This document shows, piece after piece, positions 1 through 11,200 of a stretch of 64,000 nucleotides of DNA. The stretch is from Muribaculaceae bacterium (GTDB lineage: Bacteria > Bacteroidota > Bacteroidia > Bacteroidales > Muribaculaceae): the NCBI GenBank assembly GCA_029060725.1, contig JAIDTL010000038.1, forward strand, positions 62,001 through 126,000, given 5' to 3'. The notes under the pieces are model-generated. The model saw only the letters and a program-made list of their open reading frames with translations, had not been told where the DNA came from and made no database searches. The position numbers and the translations under genes are program-made. The number at the start of each line of letters is the position of its first letter. The stretch's first letter is position 1.

Positions 1-601
1 TTCAGCCGAGGAACTACATAAACTTATTTCATATTATCAAGATTGTAGAGAGCCTCGTAGAAGGGAGTTCATTGAAATGTTTCTATTCGCATTTCATGCA
101 TGTGGTCTGCGTATAGTTGACATTATGACATTGCAATGGAATCATATTGATTTTAACAAGAGGGAGCTAAGAAAGATAATGATTAAAACTAACAAGCGTC
201 ACGTAATTCCTCTTTCGGAGCCAGCCATAAACATTCTTAAGGAGTGGAAAATAAAAAGTACTGGTGGAAAATATGTTTTCAATTTGATAAAGGAGGACAT
301 AGATATAGATAATGATGAAGCTCTTTATAAGCTACGTAATAATGTTACTAAGTGTATCAATCAATCTCTTGTAGTGGTTGGAGAACAGATTAAGTTAAAC
401 TTTAATCTGACAATGCATGTAGCTCGCCATACCTTCGCCGTCTTCGCTTTAAATAAGGGCTTGTCTATGTCTGTTGTTAGTAGGCTTCTTGGCCATGGAA
501 GTACTGATATAACTGAAAAAGTATACGCTCGATTCTTACCTGAAACATTGTCTTCAGAACTTGGTCGTCTTCAAAGTGATTTTTCAAAGTTTACATTATA
601 A
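1..601 (+). CDS. Tyrosine recombinase/integrase, C-terminal part (5' end outside window)
   Basis: Frame is open from base 2; contains HxxR (HVARHTF), LLGHGSTDITEKVYAR catalytic Y region typical of phage-type integrases. Confidence 0.9.
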   Translation, partial: SAEELHKLISYYQDCREPRRREFIEMFLFAFHACGLRIVDIMTLQWNHIDFNKRELRKIMIKTNKRHVIPLSEPAINILKEWKIKSTGGKYVFNLIKEDIDIDNDEALYKLRNNVTKCINQSLVVVGEQIKLNFNLTMHVARHTFAVFALNKGLSMSVVSRLLGHGSTDITEKVYARFLPETLSSELGRLQSDFSKFTL

Positions 602-940
602 AGTGTAGAATGACCAACAATATTCAAAATATTAGTATGCCAACATAGAAAATGGGGATGCTAAATGTCTGGACACGCAAGTATAAAAAATTACAAAATA
701 CATTCCTTCTTATTTCTCAATTATACGAAACATGAATGTATTTGTATAGGAAGAAGATAGAATTTGAAAAGTTGAGGCTAATGGGATGACACATTATATA
801 GAGAAATGAAATTCGTAACGTATTTTTCTCTCCTTCTCTTCAAAATTCTTTTTTCGATAGGAGTTCAATAATTTATGGAACCATATAAGAATAGATCAGA
901 CTAGAGCATATTTGAATATTTGAAATAATCCTAAGTTAAT

Positions 941-971
941 TTGGAGTATTAGAAAATATTTATTAATTTTG
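941..971 (+). promoter_or_regulatory. Bacteroidetes-type promoter (TTTG-N19-TAATTTTG)
   Basis: TTTG at 941-944, 19-nt spacer, TAATTTTG at 964-971, 27 bp before the ATG at 999. Confidence 0.7.
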
Positions 972-998
972 CATAATAACTATAACGTAAATTTAATT

Positions 999-1112
999 AT
1001 GGATTATCAGAAACCGACAGTTTTAGTAAAAAGCAGTTTTCAGATGGCTGACTGCTCGAAGAAACCATGTGGACGCCCTTCGTGTACTACGAAGTCTTCT
1101 GGTCGACATTAA
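999..1112 (+). CDS. Putative RiPP precursor peptide, 37 aa: MDYQKPTVLVKSSFQMADCSKKPCGRPSCTTKSSGRH
   Basis: Small ORF absent from the supplied track; C-x4-C-x4-C core; directly upstream of radical SAM/SPASM gene; consensus promoter upstream. Confidence 0.75.
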   Translation: MDYQKPTVLVKSSFQMADCSKKPCGRPSCTTKSSGRH

Positions 1113-1124
1113 CTACTTAAGACG

Positions 1125-1150
1125 AGTGGCAGCAATCTTAAGCTGCCGCT
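1125..1150 (+). terminator. Hairpin between precursor and maturase (attenuator-like)
   Basis: AGTGGCAGC-aatcttaa-GCTGCCGCT 9-bp stem (one G-U) followed by tctattta. Confidence 0.6.
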
Positions 1151-1162
1151 TCTATTTATTTA

Positions 1163-2593
1163 ATGGATATGTATTTTAGTAAACTTCCTTACATTATATA
1201 TAGAGATTATCCAAATTACGGTTATCTTACTGATAATCGCAACTATGGTTATGACACGAAATCAAAAAGCTGTAAAAAAGTAGGTGACAGGATCTTATCA
1301 AAATCCGGTAGTATCTTCTATTCTATATTAACAGAGCACCCTCAGTCATTGCTCCAAATATCCAGGAGGTTGTTGCGTCTTTTCCCAAAGGCTTCTTTAG
1401 AAGAAATTCAAGAAGATGCAAAAACATTTTATTCTGACTTATCATACGATGGATTCATCAAGGTGAGTAAAGAACCTGATAGAATACAAGAAGAACCTAT
1501 TTTTTCATATAATAATTTGTCTCCGTATATACTCAAGAAGACTCTTACTGAAGAAAATCCTTCTGTATTTGATAGTAAAGAGTTTACTCATCACCGTTTA
1601 TCTAGGGTGCATCTATGCATATCTGAGCGATGCAACGAACACTGCGTTCATTGTTACTTTCCTGAATCTTTAAGGAACCATACAATGACCAAAGATCTCT
1701 TTTTGATGGTATTAGATCAATGTATAAAGAATCGAATATTAAATATAACACTTAGTGGAGGGGAACCGATGCTTAATAAAAATTTAGGATTCTTTATTCA
1801 GAAATGCCGTGAAAATAATTTCTCAATTAATGTTTTATCCAATCTTACATTATTGACCGACTCGCTCATTAAGGAATTTAAAGCCACTCCCCTTTTGAGT
1901 GTTCAGACTTCCTTGTATTCAATGGATCCTGTCATTCATGACTCAATTACAAAAGTGAACGGAAGTTTCGAGAAAACAAAACAGGCTATAAAAATCCTTC
2001 ATTCTTTAAATATCCCTATCCAAGTAAATTGTCCGATAATAAAGCAAAATAAAGACAATTATACACAAGTCTTGGATTGGGCAAACTCTTTAAATATCGA
2101 GGCAAGTAGCGATTATTTGATATTTGGATGCATTGACGGCTCATCCAAAAATTTAAGAAGTCGATTGGATCTTTCAGAAATCAAAGAATTATTAATTAGA
2201 GAAAAAGAACGAGAAGGTAACTATTTACTTGAAAAAACATTATTTAATACTAATGATTATATCTGTCCTGTATGCCAAAGTTCTCTGTGCATATCTCCAG
2301 AAGGAAACGTATATCCTTGTGAGGGATGGCAGAGTAATATTTTGGGAAATGTTAAAGAATTACCACTTGGGATAATTTGGGCAGAATCAAAACACATACA
2401 AAAACTTAGAAACCTAACTCTAAATGATTTCCCGAGGTGTAAAACATGTAAGGAAAAATCATATTGTTCTCCGTGTTTAATCAGAAATGTAAATGAAAGC
2501 AAAAATTTAAACTATGCAGATATTAATCCTTATTTTTGTTCAATCGCAAAAATAAAGAAATCAATTTGTATGAAAGATGATAAATTTGATTGA
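1163..2593 (+). CDS. Radical SAM/SPASM peptide maturase with N-terminal PqqD/RRE-like region
   Basis: CNEHCVHC (CxxxCxxC), SGGEP motif, Cys-rich SPASM-like C-terminus (CPVCQSSLC...CEGW...CKTCKEKSYCSPC). Confidence 0.9.
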   Translation: MDMYFSKLPYIIYRDYPNYGYLTDNRNYGYDTKSKSCKKVGDRILSKSGSIFYSILTEHPQSLLQISRRLLRLFPKASLEEIQEDAKTFYSDLSYDGFIKVSKEPDRIQEEPIFSYNNLSPYILKKTLTEENPSVFDSKEFTHHRLSRVHLCISERCNEHCVHCYFPESLRNHTMTKDLFLMVLDQCIKNRILNITLSGGEPMLNKNLGFFIQKCRENNFSINVLSNLTLLTDSLIKEFKATPLLSVQTSLYSMDPVIHDSITKVNGSFEKTKQAIKILHSLNIPIQVNCPIIKQNKDNYTQVLDWANSLNIEASSDYLIFGCIDGSSKNLRSRLDLSEIKELLIREKEREGNYLLEKTLFNTNDYICPVCQSSLCISPEGNVYPCEGWQSNILGNVKELPLGIIWAESKHIQKLRNLTLNDFPRCKTCKEKSYCSPCLIRNVNESKNLNYADINPYFCSIAKIKKSICMKDDKFD

Positions 2594-2710
2594 GAGGCTA
2601 TAAATAAGAAATAAAAATTGATCTTATTGCTATTTTGAACAGTCTAAATTTATCCAATAATATTGCGTTACTCAGGGTAAATTTAAAAACTATAAGATAT
2701 GATCTGATAT

Positions 2711-4390
2711 ATGAAAGAAGATGTATTCAATATGCTGGTGTTGTCAGATATGCATTATTGTGAGCATAAGGATTACACAGGCCCTTTTAATGAGATTTTT
2801 GATTCCCTTATAGAATGCTTAAATGAATTCTGGAATGAGAATACTAATTTAATACCAAATTGTATTATTTTAGCTGGGGATTTAGGAGCTGTGGATTATG
2901 CCCATCCACAGAAACAAGAGACTCCAGGTGAATTGGGAAGATCTTTAATGCATATAGATGAAAAAATCGAATCCCTAATAGCAAGAATACAAGAAAAGTC
3001 GGTAAGACCTATAGTGGTGTCCACTCCGGGCAATCATGATAAAAAAGCTTTTGCAGTAGAGCCTGATCCATATTCCAGGAGGGTAAAAGATCTCAATAAA
3101 ATTGAAACGTTCTATGAGGTCAATAAATTCGATTGGATAAATGACAATGAGGTTAAATTTTTCAAGAATGCATTTGAGAGTGCGCCATTAAGCGGGGCAT
3201 CGGCTTTTCTACATAAACGGTTTGGAGAATATGTGAAGTTCGCCTCAAAATACAGTACAAATTATATAAGTGATTATGATGAGGGAAGCCGTGAATATTC
3301 TTATTGGAAAAGTGTTCCTGAGAATTTAGAAAAGATGGGATTCGGAGCTTTGAGTGGCTGCATGATATTTCCGAATCTAAATGTCTGTGTTGCTACTCTT
3401 AATTCTGAAATGCATTACATAATTAAAGAAGATGTATTATTCGGATGTCCAACAATTATAGATCCATTACTGACCTATCTTCGAACCCTCAGGAGAGAAG
3501 GGTACGCAATTATTACCGTTATGCATAGGAGTCCTTATAAGATGAGCATGATAGATATCTATGGCTTAACATCAACAATTGAGGGTGAGAAAGAGAAATG
3601 TAGCCTTGTGGATAGGATTATCAAAAGCAGTGATTTAATCATATGTGGCCATGATCACAGGCCAGTTAAACGCAGGCCTGATATTCTGGAGGGTTCCACA
3701 TCTTTGATACAGAATGGTTATATCTTTGAACAAAAGAATTTTGCCCAAAAGAATTTTAAGGAAGAAAAAGAAAAAAATAAAGATCATAAAAAAAAGGATA
3801 TTTACTATTCTGCAAGTCTTTTGAGTTATGCTCCAAAGTCTAAGATATTGACATCCATTGATTTTAAATGTGGATATTTGCCAATCAAAGATAAGGAAGC
3901 ATGTACGTATATATGGGAAAGTGGAGTCCCCGTAAAATATTTTCTTAACCAAATGGAGGTTAATGACCTTGAACTGAGCAATGAAGAAGATCGTAAAAGG
4001 AATAAGAATTGGGAAGAAAAATGGCTTCCTAAGCTCTTGATAGTTCACGAAGATCCACTTAATGCGTTATCGGAACAAGAACTCATCTCTGAACGTATTG
4101 TTGGAGATTTTAGAACAAATTGCAAGGTTGTTGTAATTAATGGCAATAATAATGTCGTTGATTTGGAAAAAGAACTATTATCTAAAATCAATAATATAAA
4201 AAACGAGTGGATCTATGTCGCTATTTATATAAACTTAAAAGAAAAAGGCAAATGGGGTAACGAAGAGAAAATTACAGTAATTCCAAATTTGGTAAAAAAG
4301 ACGGAAGAACTGAAGACTAAGCTTACAACTATTTGCACACTCTTACCTGTAAGTTTTGGCTCAGTAATCCTTATTCGGGAAAAAGAATGA
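2711..4390 (+). CDS. Calcineurin-like metallophosphoesterase
   Basis: SDMHY, GDLG, GNHD, MHRSP and GHDHRP motifs. Confidence 0.85.
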   Translation: MKEDVFNMLVLSDMHYCEHKDYTGPFNEIFDSLIECLNEFWNENTNLIPNCIILAGDLGAVDYAHPQKQETPGELGRSLMHIDEKIESLIARIQEKSVRPIVVSTPGNHDKKAFAVEPDPYSRRVKDLNKIETFYEVNKFDWINDNEVKFFKNAFESAPLSGASAFLHKRFGEYVKFASKYSTNYISDYDEGSREYSYWKSVPENLEKMGFGALSGCMIFPNLNVCVATLNSEMHYIIKEDVLFGCPTIIDPLLTYLRTLRREGYAIITVMHRSPYKMSMIDIYGLTSTIEGEKEKCSLVDRIIKSSDLIICGHDHRPVKRRPDILEGSTSLIQNGYIFEQKNFAQKNFKEEKEKNKDHKKKDIYYSASLLSYAPKSKILTSIDFKCGYLPIKDKEACTYIWESGVPVKYFLNQMEVNDLELSNEEDRKRNKNWEEKWLPKLLIVHEDPLNALSEQELISERIVGDFRTNCKVVVINGNNNVVDLEKELLSKINNIKNEWIYVAIYINLKEKGKWGNEEKITVIPNLVKKTEELKTKLTTICTLLPVSFGSVILIREKE

Positions 4391-4544
4391 CTCATATACA
4401 ATTTTTTTTATATTATATTCGTTAATTAAAAACAATATTTATTGTTAAGTGTTATCTATATATAGAGATATGCTAAGCATTGTTACTAGGAATCAACGAA
4501 AGTAGTTTCTTGGTAACGTATGTTGTATTTAACAAAATAAGAAA

Positions 4545-4763
4545 ATGAATCTATTTAGTAATTGCCTTAGTATGCACGCGATGATCCGTGCTGCCAAAGA
4601 AGACAAATTGAATGAATACATCGAATCTGTGGAGAATAAGAAACTCTCTAACGGAGAAACTATGCGCCAAAGAAGTGAAGCCATATCTAAGGCAAACCTT
4701 ACTTTTGACTATAATCGCATATCTAAGGATTATGTTCAACCTCGAGGTTTTATGGATCTTTAG
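4545..4763 (+). CDS. Small hypothetical protein (72 aa)
   Basis: ORF co-directional between the metallophosphoesterase and 937-aa gene; no recognised family. Confidence 0.45.
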   Translation: MNLFSNCLSMHAMIRAAKEDKLNEYIESVENKKLSNGETMRQRSEAISKANLTFDYNRISKDYVQPRGFMDL

Positions 4764-4858
4764 AAAGCCTTACAATCAAGTAATGAAGTAGTGGGCATAA
4801 AGATTTTCTCCCATTAACTTAAGGAAGGAACATTGATTAAATCTGTGAAAAAACTACA

Positions 4859-7672
4859 ATGAAAAGTGTTGATGCGGTCGGTCTTACCATCGGACTCATT
4901 AATTATATGGGAGAAGAGGATGTATTTACGTTTTGTAATAATGAATTTGAAAAAGGCCTATTTGAACCATACCGTAAAGGAATCAATAAATATGGTAACG
5001 GTAAGCCCTTGGATAAAAGGGTATTTAAGCCGAAGTTCTACAAGATGTTCGGCGACAACAATGCTATGTTTATAACTCTAGCAGATGATTTTGCTTTTGT
5101 AAGTCGCTCTCTGCATTCCGCGCATATGGCAAATGAGGGAGAACCACATAGGAAGAATTATAATGTGCAGGTTGTAAATGGAGTATATATCCGTCAAGAT
5201 AATAAGGAAAAGCAACTTGTTGATCTAGCAGACACAACTTTCTTGAGAAAAAATGATTGTTATCCATATGTAGGAGCCATTTGTTTAAAAATAAACAATG
5301 GTTTGCTGATTGGTAATGGCTTGGAACTTGCTATGCTAATAAAAGATAAAATGGAACAAATTGCGGCCAAGATAGAGCCATGTACCAATCCCCTTCGTAA
5401 GTGTCAGATAATAATTATAAACAGTTTTTCAAACTTTGAATTGACAGTATTGATTTTTTCCTATGAGATAAGTAAAATATTGACCTTTGTAAATTCGGTA
5501 CGGAAACTTAGGCTTTCCGATTTGGATGATGAAAAAAAGAAAAAAGAGATTGTTGAGGGATCGTTGCTTGAGATGTATAAAAAAGACGATAATGAAACTG
5601 ACATAGATATAGAAGATGCTCACCTCTTTTCGTCAACAATAACTAGACTGGGATATGACTCCACTGCATGGAAAGATATAAATGATACCAAGAATGAAGA
5701 TAATTCAGAAAAATTCAGGATACAAATAGATTTTGAACTACGTACCGGACACTGTAATGTGTTCTGGAAAGAGATTAAAGATCTAGCAGAGGATATATGG
5801 AAAAATGATCTTTCAAATGAAACCGACAATTTGAGCTTCTTGACAGTACCTGGTCATCATACTACACGACTTGAAATCTCGTCTGCTTCAATAAAAGAGG
5901 TCGATCTTTTGCAAAGTAAAATTTTGGAATCTCAACTGATACATTCACACGTCAGGAAAGTTAGATTGAAACTCATATTCCCAATTGATGAGACCAAAGA
6001 AGAAAGGAAAATATCAGAACGCCATCCCAGTTTGATGAATAATCTCAGGAATGCTTGTTTTGAAGAAGAGTCACTATCTAAACTAAAATCGAATCTTTCT
6101 GCTCTTGGTGTTTCAAGAGTGCTGAAAGAACGTTTGCTAAAGATGTTTTCCACATTCAATACATGTCTTAACGATGTGACCTATTTCCCGTTCTTCTTGG
6201 AACTTCGTGGATTTCTTAAAAGTATACTGATAAGTATAGAGAAACGTGCGGAAGACAATTGCGGCAAAAATGATAATACAGAACTACATGCCTGGATTAA
6301 CAAAAAGATTGCCGTTTATGAACGTGCGTATTTCAATAGGTTTCATCATAGTTCACGTGCGCTTGCTGTGTCTGATTCTAATCTTGAATATAATGGAGGA
6401 ATTCAGCAAGTTTTGACAGCTTATGACTACGTATACAAAACCATAATGGGATTTGTTACGCATGACTCAACGACAGGGCGTAACGAAGGTGAGGAAAGCA
6501 TAATATATATATCTGGTTACGAAGATGTAAATTCAGAGAAAAATTCACTAAAGGTCGATATTACACACCTAACTTCACCTGAGCTTCTAACAACTGTGAT
6601 GTGGAAAGAAGCACTCAATTTCTTTTGGGAGACACTAATAGCGACAGAAGGAAAAGAAGAGCAGAAAACAGAGAAATATATGCTTTTGCTAAAGGACATT
6701 CTGCAAGAGGGTGACAAGCTTGTTTTTTTCCGTAATAGTATACGTCTTGACCGCAGACTCGACAGACGTAGGCGCGGACACGATATTCTGTATAACACTA
6801 TATCTCCTAAATTTATGCAATATATAGTGTTAGAGAATTATGTGTTTTACAACGGATATAATGGAGATTTCGAACTTTATACCAACCGCTATTGGAATTA
6901 TTTCTTACAAATGGCCCACAAATATGACTCTCCGATAAATGGAGAGATGAATGAAAAATCTTTTATAATTTTTATGGTTCGTTGGCTTTTTGTAAGGAAA
7001 TTGGCCATTTATACCGATTCAGATGACGCCTCAGGGATATTGTCATATAATGTATATGTACCTTATGACCGATCTATTGCTGATCTATGGATGCATTATA
7101 TTGCAGACGCTATCAGCTTCGTGGATATATTGGTAGATGTTCTTAGAAATTTCAGTATAATCGAAACCCTTGATGCAGATAAATCAAGGTTTGTTATTAG
7201 GGGATTGAATGAATCGTATCAAGATCGTCCTATAAAACAGCAGATTGAAATATTAAAAGAAATTGAATGCAACCTAGAGTCGGATTCAGAAAGTCTACTC
7301 CAAGGAAAAATAAAAATATATAATTCGGATATGGGTTGTACATTCAACTATGTGAACATGTTAAGTCTTAGCTTGATGAAAAGTGCTGAAATGTTAAACG
7401 ATATTTCAGAAGATAAAAGACTAAAATGTAATAATTTCCCAGTTAAGGTATTGAGGCGTGACAAAAAAGGAAAGATAGTTAACTCAGAAGGCTACCAACC
7501 ATTACTAGCTGATCCATTGGGAGGAGTATTTTTGCATGACAACTCACTTAGACATAAATATTTCCGAATGCGAATGGCATATCAAATGAGTTTGTGGGAT
7601 CTAGCTTTCAGAGATAAAAAAAATGATTTAAAAAAAATAGAAAAAGAATCAAAAAAAAAGAATGCTGTATAA
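4859..7672 (+). CDS. Large hypothetical protein (937 aa), no recognised domain
   Basis: Long uninterrupted ORF, terminator hairpin immediately downstream. Confidence 0.8.
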   Translation: MKSVDAVGLTIGLINYMGEEDVFTFCNNEFEKGLFEPYRKGINKYGNGKPLDKRVFKPKFYKMFGDNNAMFITLADDFAFVSRSLHSAHMANEGEPHRKNYNVQVVNGVYIRQDNKEKQLVDLADTTFLRKNDCYPYVGAICLKINNGLLIGNGLELAMLIKDKMEQIAAKIEPCTNPLRKCQIIIINSFSNFELTVLIFSYEISKILTFVNSVRKLRLSDLDDEKKKKEIVEGSLLEMYKKDDNETDIDIEDAHLFSSTITRLGYDSTAWKDINDTKNEDNSEKFRIQIDFELRTGHCNVFWKEIKDLAEDIWKNDLSNETDNLSFLTVPGHHTTRLEISSASIKEVDLLQSKILESQLIHSHVRKVRLKLIFPIDETKEERKISERHPSLMNNLRNACFEEESLSKLKSNLSALGVSRVLKERLLKMFSTFNTCLNDVTYFPFFLELRGFLKSILISIEKRAEDNCGKNDNTELHAWINKKIAVYERAYFNRFHHSSRALAVSDSNLEYNGGIQQVLTAYDYVYKTIMGFVTHDSTTGRNEGEESIIYISGYEDVNSEKNSLKVDITHLTSPELLTTVMWKEALNFFWETLIATEGKEEQKTEKYMLLLKDILQEGDKLVFFRNSIRLDRRLDRRRRGHDILYNTISPKFMQYIVLENYVFYNGYNGDFELYTNRYWNYFLQMAHKYDSPINGEMNEKSFIIFMVRWLFVRKLAIYTDSDDASGILSYNVYVPYDRSIADLWMHYIADAISFVDILVDVLRNFSIIETLDADKSRFVIRGLNESYQDRPIKQQIEILKEIECNLESDSESLLQGKIKIYNSDMGCTFNYVNMLSLSLMKSAEMLNDISEDKRLKCNNFPVKVLRRDKKGKIVNSEGYQPLLADPLGGVFLHDNSLRHKYFRMRMAYQMSLWDLAFRDKKNDLKKIEKESKKKNAV

Positions 7673-7725
7673 ATTAAATTACAGATTTTGATAAATATTG
7701 TTAAGAGTATCAATATAATAATCTA

Positions 7726-7758
7726 TACAGTGTGCAAACTCAATATTTGCACACTGTA
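7726..7758 (+). terminator. Hairpin terminator after 937-aa ORF
   Basis: TACAGTGTGCAAA-ctcaata-TTTGCACACTGTA followed by attttac. Confidence 0.7.
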
Positions 7759-8016
7759 ATTTTACACAAAACTCTCTAATGTAAACTTTCCTTATTTTAA
7801 AATGATTGTGTTCGTAAGTAATATATCTCCACCAATCTGCCATTTTCGTATCTCATTATTTAAATAAATATGTTGTATAGGAGTAATGCAAAAAATTATC
7901 TGTTACATTATCATCAGCAAAGCATTACAATCATGATATCCAAAATTTTTGCTCAATAACGAGAATCACAATACAAATAATTGATTTAATAATAATAGAT
8001 TAGTCATCTTTTATCA

Positions 8017-8238
8017 TTACCATACGTCGTATTGATTTGCTACATCCTCATCGTAGAAACTCCTGACTTTTACATCAAGTAATTGAGCTATTCTTAGCAA
8101 CATCAAAATATCAGGTTGCGAAGAATTTGTACACCATTTAGAAACTGTTGTGGAGTTAACTCCAAGTTGAGATGCTAGCCAAACGTTAGTCTTTTCTTTC
8201 TCAACAAGAAGATTTTTGAGTCTGTTGATTTTTTTCAT
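8017..8238 (-). CDS. XRE-family helix-turn-helix protein
   Basis: KEKTNVWLASQLGVNSTTVSKWCTNSSQPDILMLLRIAQLLDV. Confidence 0.85.
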   Translation of the reverse strand: MKKINRLKNLLVEKEKTNVWLASQLGVNSTTVSKWCTNSSQPDILMLLRIAQLLDVKVRSFYDEDVANQYDVW

Positions 8239-8285
8239 ATAGCAAACTTTTTTACAACCTTATTAGAATAAATCTTAGTAAGTAC

Positions 8286-11200
8286 TTATAATGATTTTTT
8301 TAGTTTCAAAAAGATTGGCATCACGAAAACATAGGCAAGTATGGAAAAGAGCAATCCTCCCATACTCCCGACTGCGAATGTGAACCAAAAGTCACCGTCA
8401 TCCTTTCTGTCGAAAAGGAACGGCACCAAGCCAAGGATTGTCGACAATACAGTGAGAAATACCGGTACCACCTTGTTACGGAATGCTTTCAAGTAAACCT
8501 TAACTCTGTCTTCAAAGGCATCTTTCTTCAAAAGTCCTCGATATTCATATATCTGGTAGATTCCCGCATTGACCACAATACCGGCCAAAAGAACTATAGA
8601 TGCAAATCCACCGTTGCCAAAAGGAATGTCAGTGAAATAAAATGTCAGGAACGTACCTATGAATGATACAGGAATAAGGCTTATTATTACAAGCGGTAGT
8701 GTAAGCGACTCGAAAAGCACAGCACAGATGAAATAGATTATGACCGCTACAAGAAGCAGTAGCCAATACTGTGTCCCTTCATCCTTATGCCAGCCGTAGG
8801 TGGTGTTAAGGCATCTGAATCCAACCGGGAATTTTGAATTAAACTCATCGGTTACTTTCTCAATCAGTTTGTTGGAGTAATTCCACGAGCCAAGCACATT
8901 GAAGGCGACCCTTAGCACATATTCTTGATTCTTGCGCGGGATACTGTTCTTAGCTTGCCTGCGCGATATATTCATATAGTTGGAAAGTCGTGTCGGACTT
9001 CCATTTACGTCTATATAGGAGTTTTCAAGTTGCCAAAGGTCAAAATTGTCGTTTCGCTTTGAATGCAGCTGTATATCTGAATCTATATATTTGTCCCTGT
9101 ATCTGCCAACCTCCCTTTCCGCAAGTAACCCGCTCAGTGAAGCATGGGCTGCGCCTATTGGAAACCGGTCGAGTGCAATCCTCTCCTTGTCGTAGGTCAT
9201 AAACAGCTCATCCTCCTGATTCTCATGTCCGGGAGTCTCGATTATTACGTCCTGAACTCTCGGATTCTGTTGCAATTGTCTTGACATTTCTTCCGCAAAA
9301 CGATAGAGACGGTCATAGTTGTATCCGGCTATTTCGATTCGGTGTGAACGGTAGGCAAGGTTGAGCGAGTTGCTGAAACCTCGCTCGCTGACCCCATATG
9401 TGCTCCAGTCAGCCCCACCAAGGGAAATAAGCTGACCGATCACCTTATTTTCCAATTGATAAGGGAACCCGGTATTTCGGGCTTCTTCCTTAAATTCCAC
9501 TTCTATTTGTCCACCCCACCATCCGATATTGGTCTCAAACTTCTCTATTTCCGGAAACTGCGATAGGAAACGCTCAATATGTAGCATCTTGTCGTTGAGC
9601 TCATGCATGCTTCCCCCTACGGGCATCTTGCCCCGAATGTTAAGCCTTTTCTCATTCTCTTCCGGGCGTCGGTCGGAACTTGTCGTGATATGCTCAGCAA
9701 AAAGGCGCATTGTGCCACCAAGGTATTTAGAAAGTGGGTCCTTAAGCTTACGCACAAAGAAATCACTTCCGAGACTCGCATTGTAAGTTTTCTCATACCA
9801 GCGGAGTTCCCTTCGCTCATCCTGCGGAAGATAGATATTACCTTCGTCACCGAGTTTGTCCGGCAGTGCATGGAATGGAATGCCAAAAAGAAGGATCAAG
9901 ATGATGATGTAAATCCATTTTCGTTTTTGAGTGAATCGTATATACTTCCCATAATATGACAATAGTCTGTCTGCAAGAGGAGTTTCATTGTTTATTTTAG
10001 CTTTTCTTCTCTCTTTATATCGAGTCTTTTCAATGAGTGCCGGCACAAAGAGAAGAGCCACTATTAAAGACACACCAAGATTGATGATGATTATCCAAGA
10101 GAAATCATGCAGGTCTTTCTGCAGCTGTTCCGGCAGGAAGAAGATTATTACCAAAGCTCCTATTGTGGTGAGTAGTGCCGCAAGTATTGCAATGAATGCG
10201 TTTCGGTCGCGATGACGCAGGTAATGGTCTACCATCACAATAGATGAGTCTATTATAATTCCAAGCGACACTGTGATTCCGGCAAGTGCAAAAGTATGTA
10301 GCCTGATGTCTGCCAGCCAGTAGATCAGGACAGCAATAAGAATATTTGCCGCGAGCGTTATGGAAACAAGAAACAGATATTTCCATCGCCTCCGTATCAA
10401 CCAAATGAATATAAGCAGAATCAGCAGTGACATCAGGCTTCGACGTACAAGTGTACGCAATTCAGTCTCCTGCTTGTCAGCTGCATTGAAAGTGAGAGTA
10501 AGATATACACCTTTCTTAAGATTCTTCTGCAAGTCATCAATCTTGTCTATCAGTTCATGCGAAAGCCGTATGATCGGTGCGTCTGAGTCGACATATATGT
10601 TCAGATATATAGTGCTGAGTCCGTTGAGTCGGTAATAGCTTCCGGGAAGTCGGTCCTTGTATTCGTAATCGGCAAGGTCTCCCATATAGATGATGCTCCC
10701 TCCCACATTCTTTATCGGCATACGTTCGATCGGTTTGTCAAACTGATCCACCGAGAGATAGAGAGCCTTCAGCTCATTTTTTCCGTCAGAGTCTTCCGTT
10801 GTCAGCTCCCCTATAATTTCGGCTCTCCCCATAAATCCTTTCAGAGCCTCCTCTATATCAGATACCGTGATGCCATAAGTGCGGAGTGTCATAGGATCAT
10901 AACTTATCTCCACATATTTTCCACGTCCCCCGGTGATGTCGACACGCCTTACTCCCTCTATCGCCTTAAGTGCAGGCGTCACCTGATTGCCAACATATTC
11001 TTTCAGCTGATCGTCCTTCATAGTGGCGTTGAGCTGATACGTTAGGAGCAGTTTCTCCTTCTCATCTTTTCCGGAAGAGGTTACGACCTCTCCTCCGGTT
11101 ACCGCCGGATATGACACTCCCTCCGGAAATTTCTTGTAGATCTGCTTTATGGCTGAGGCTATCTCAAACTTTGTAGCAGAGACGTTTGCCTGAGGTTTCA

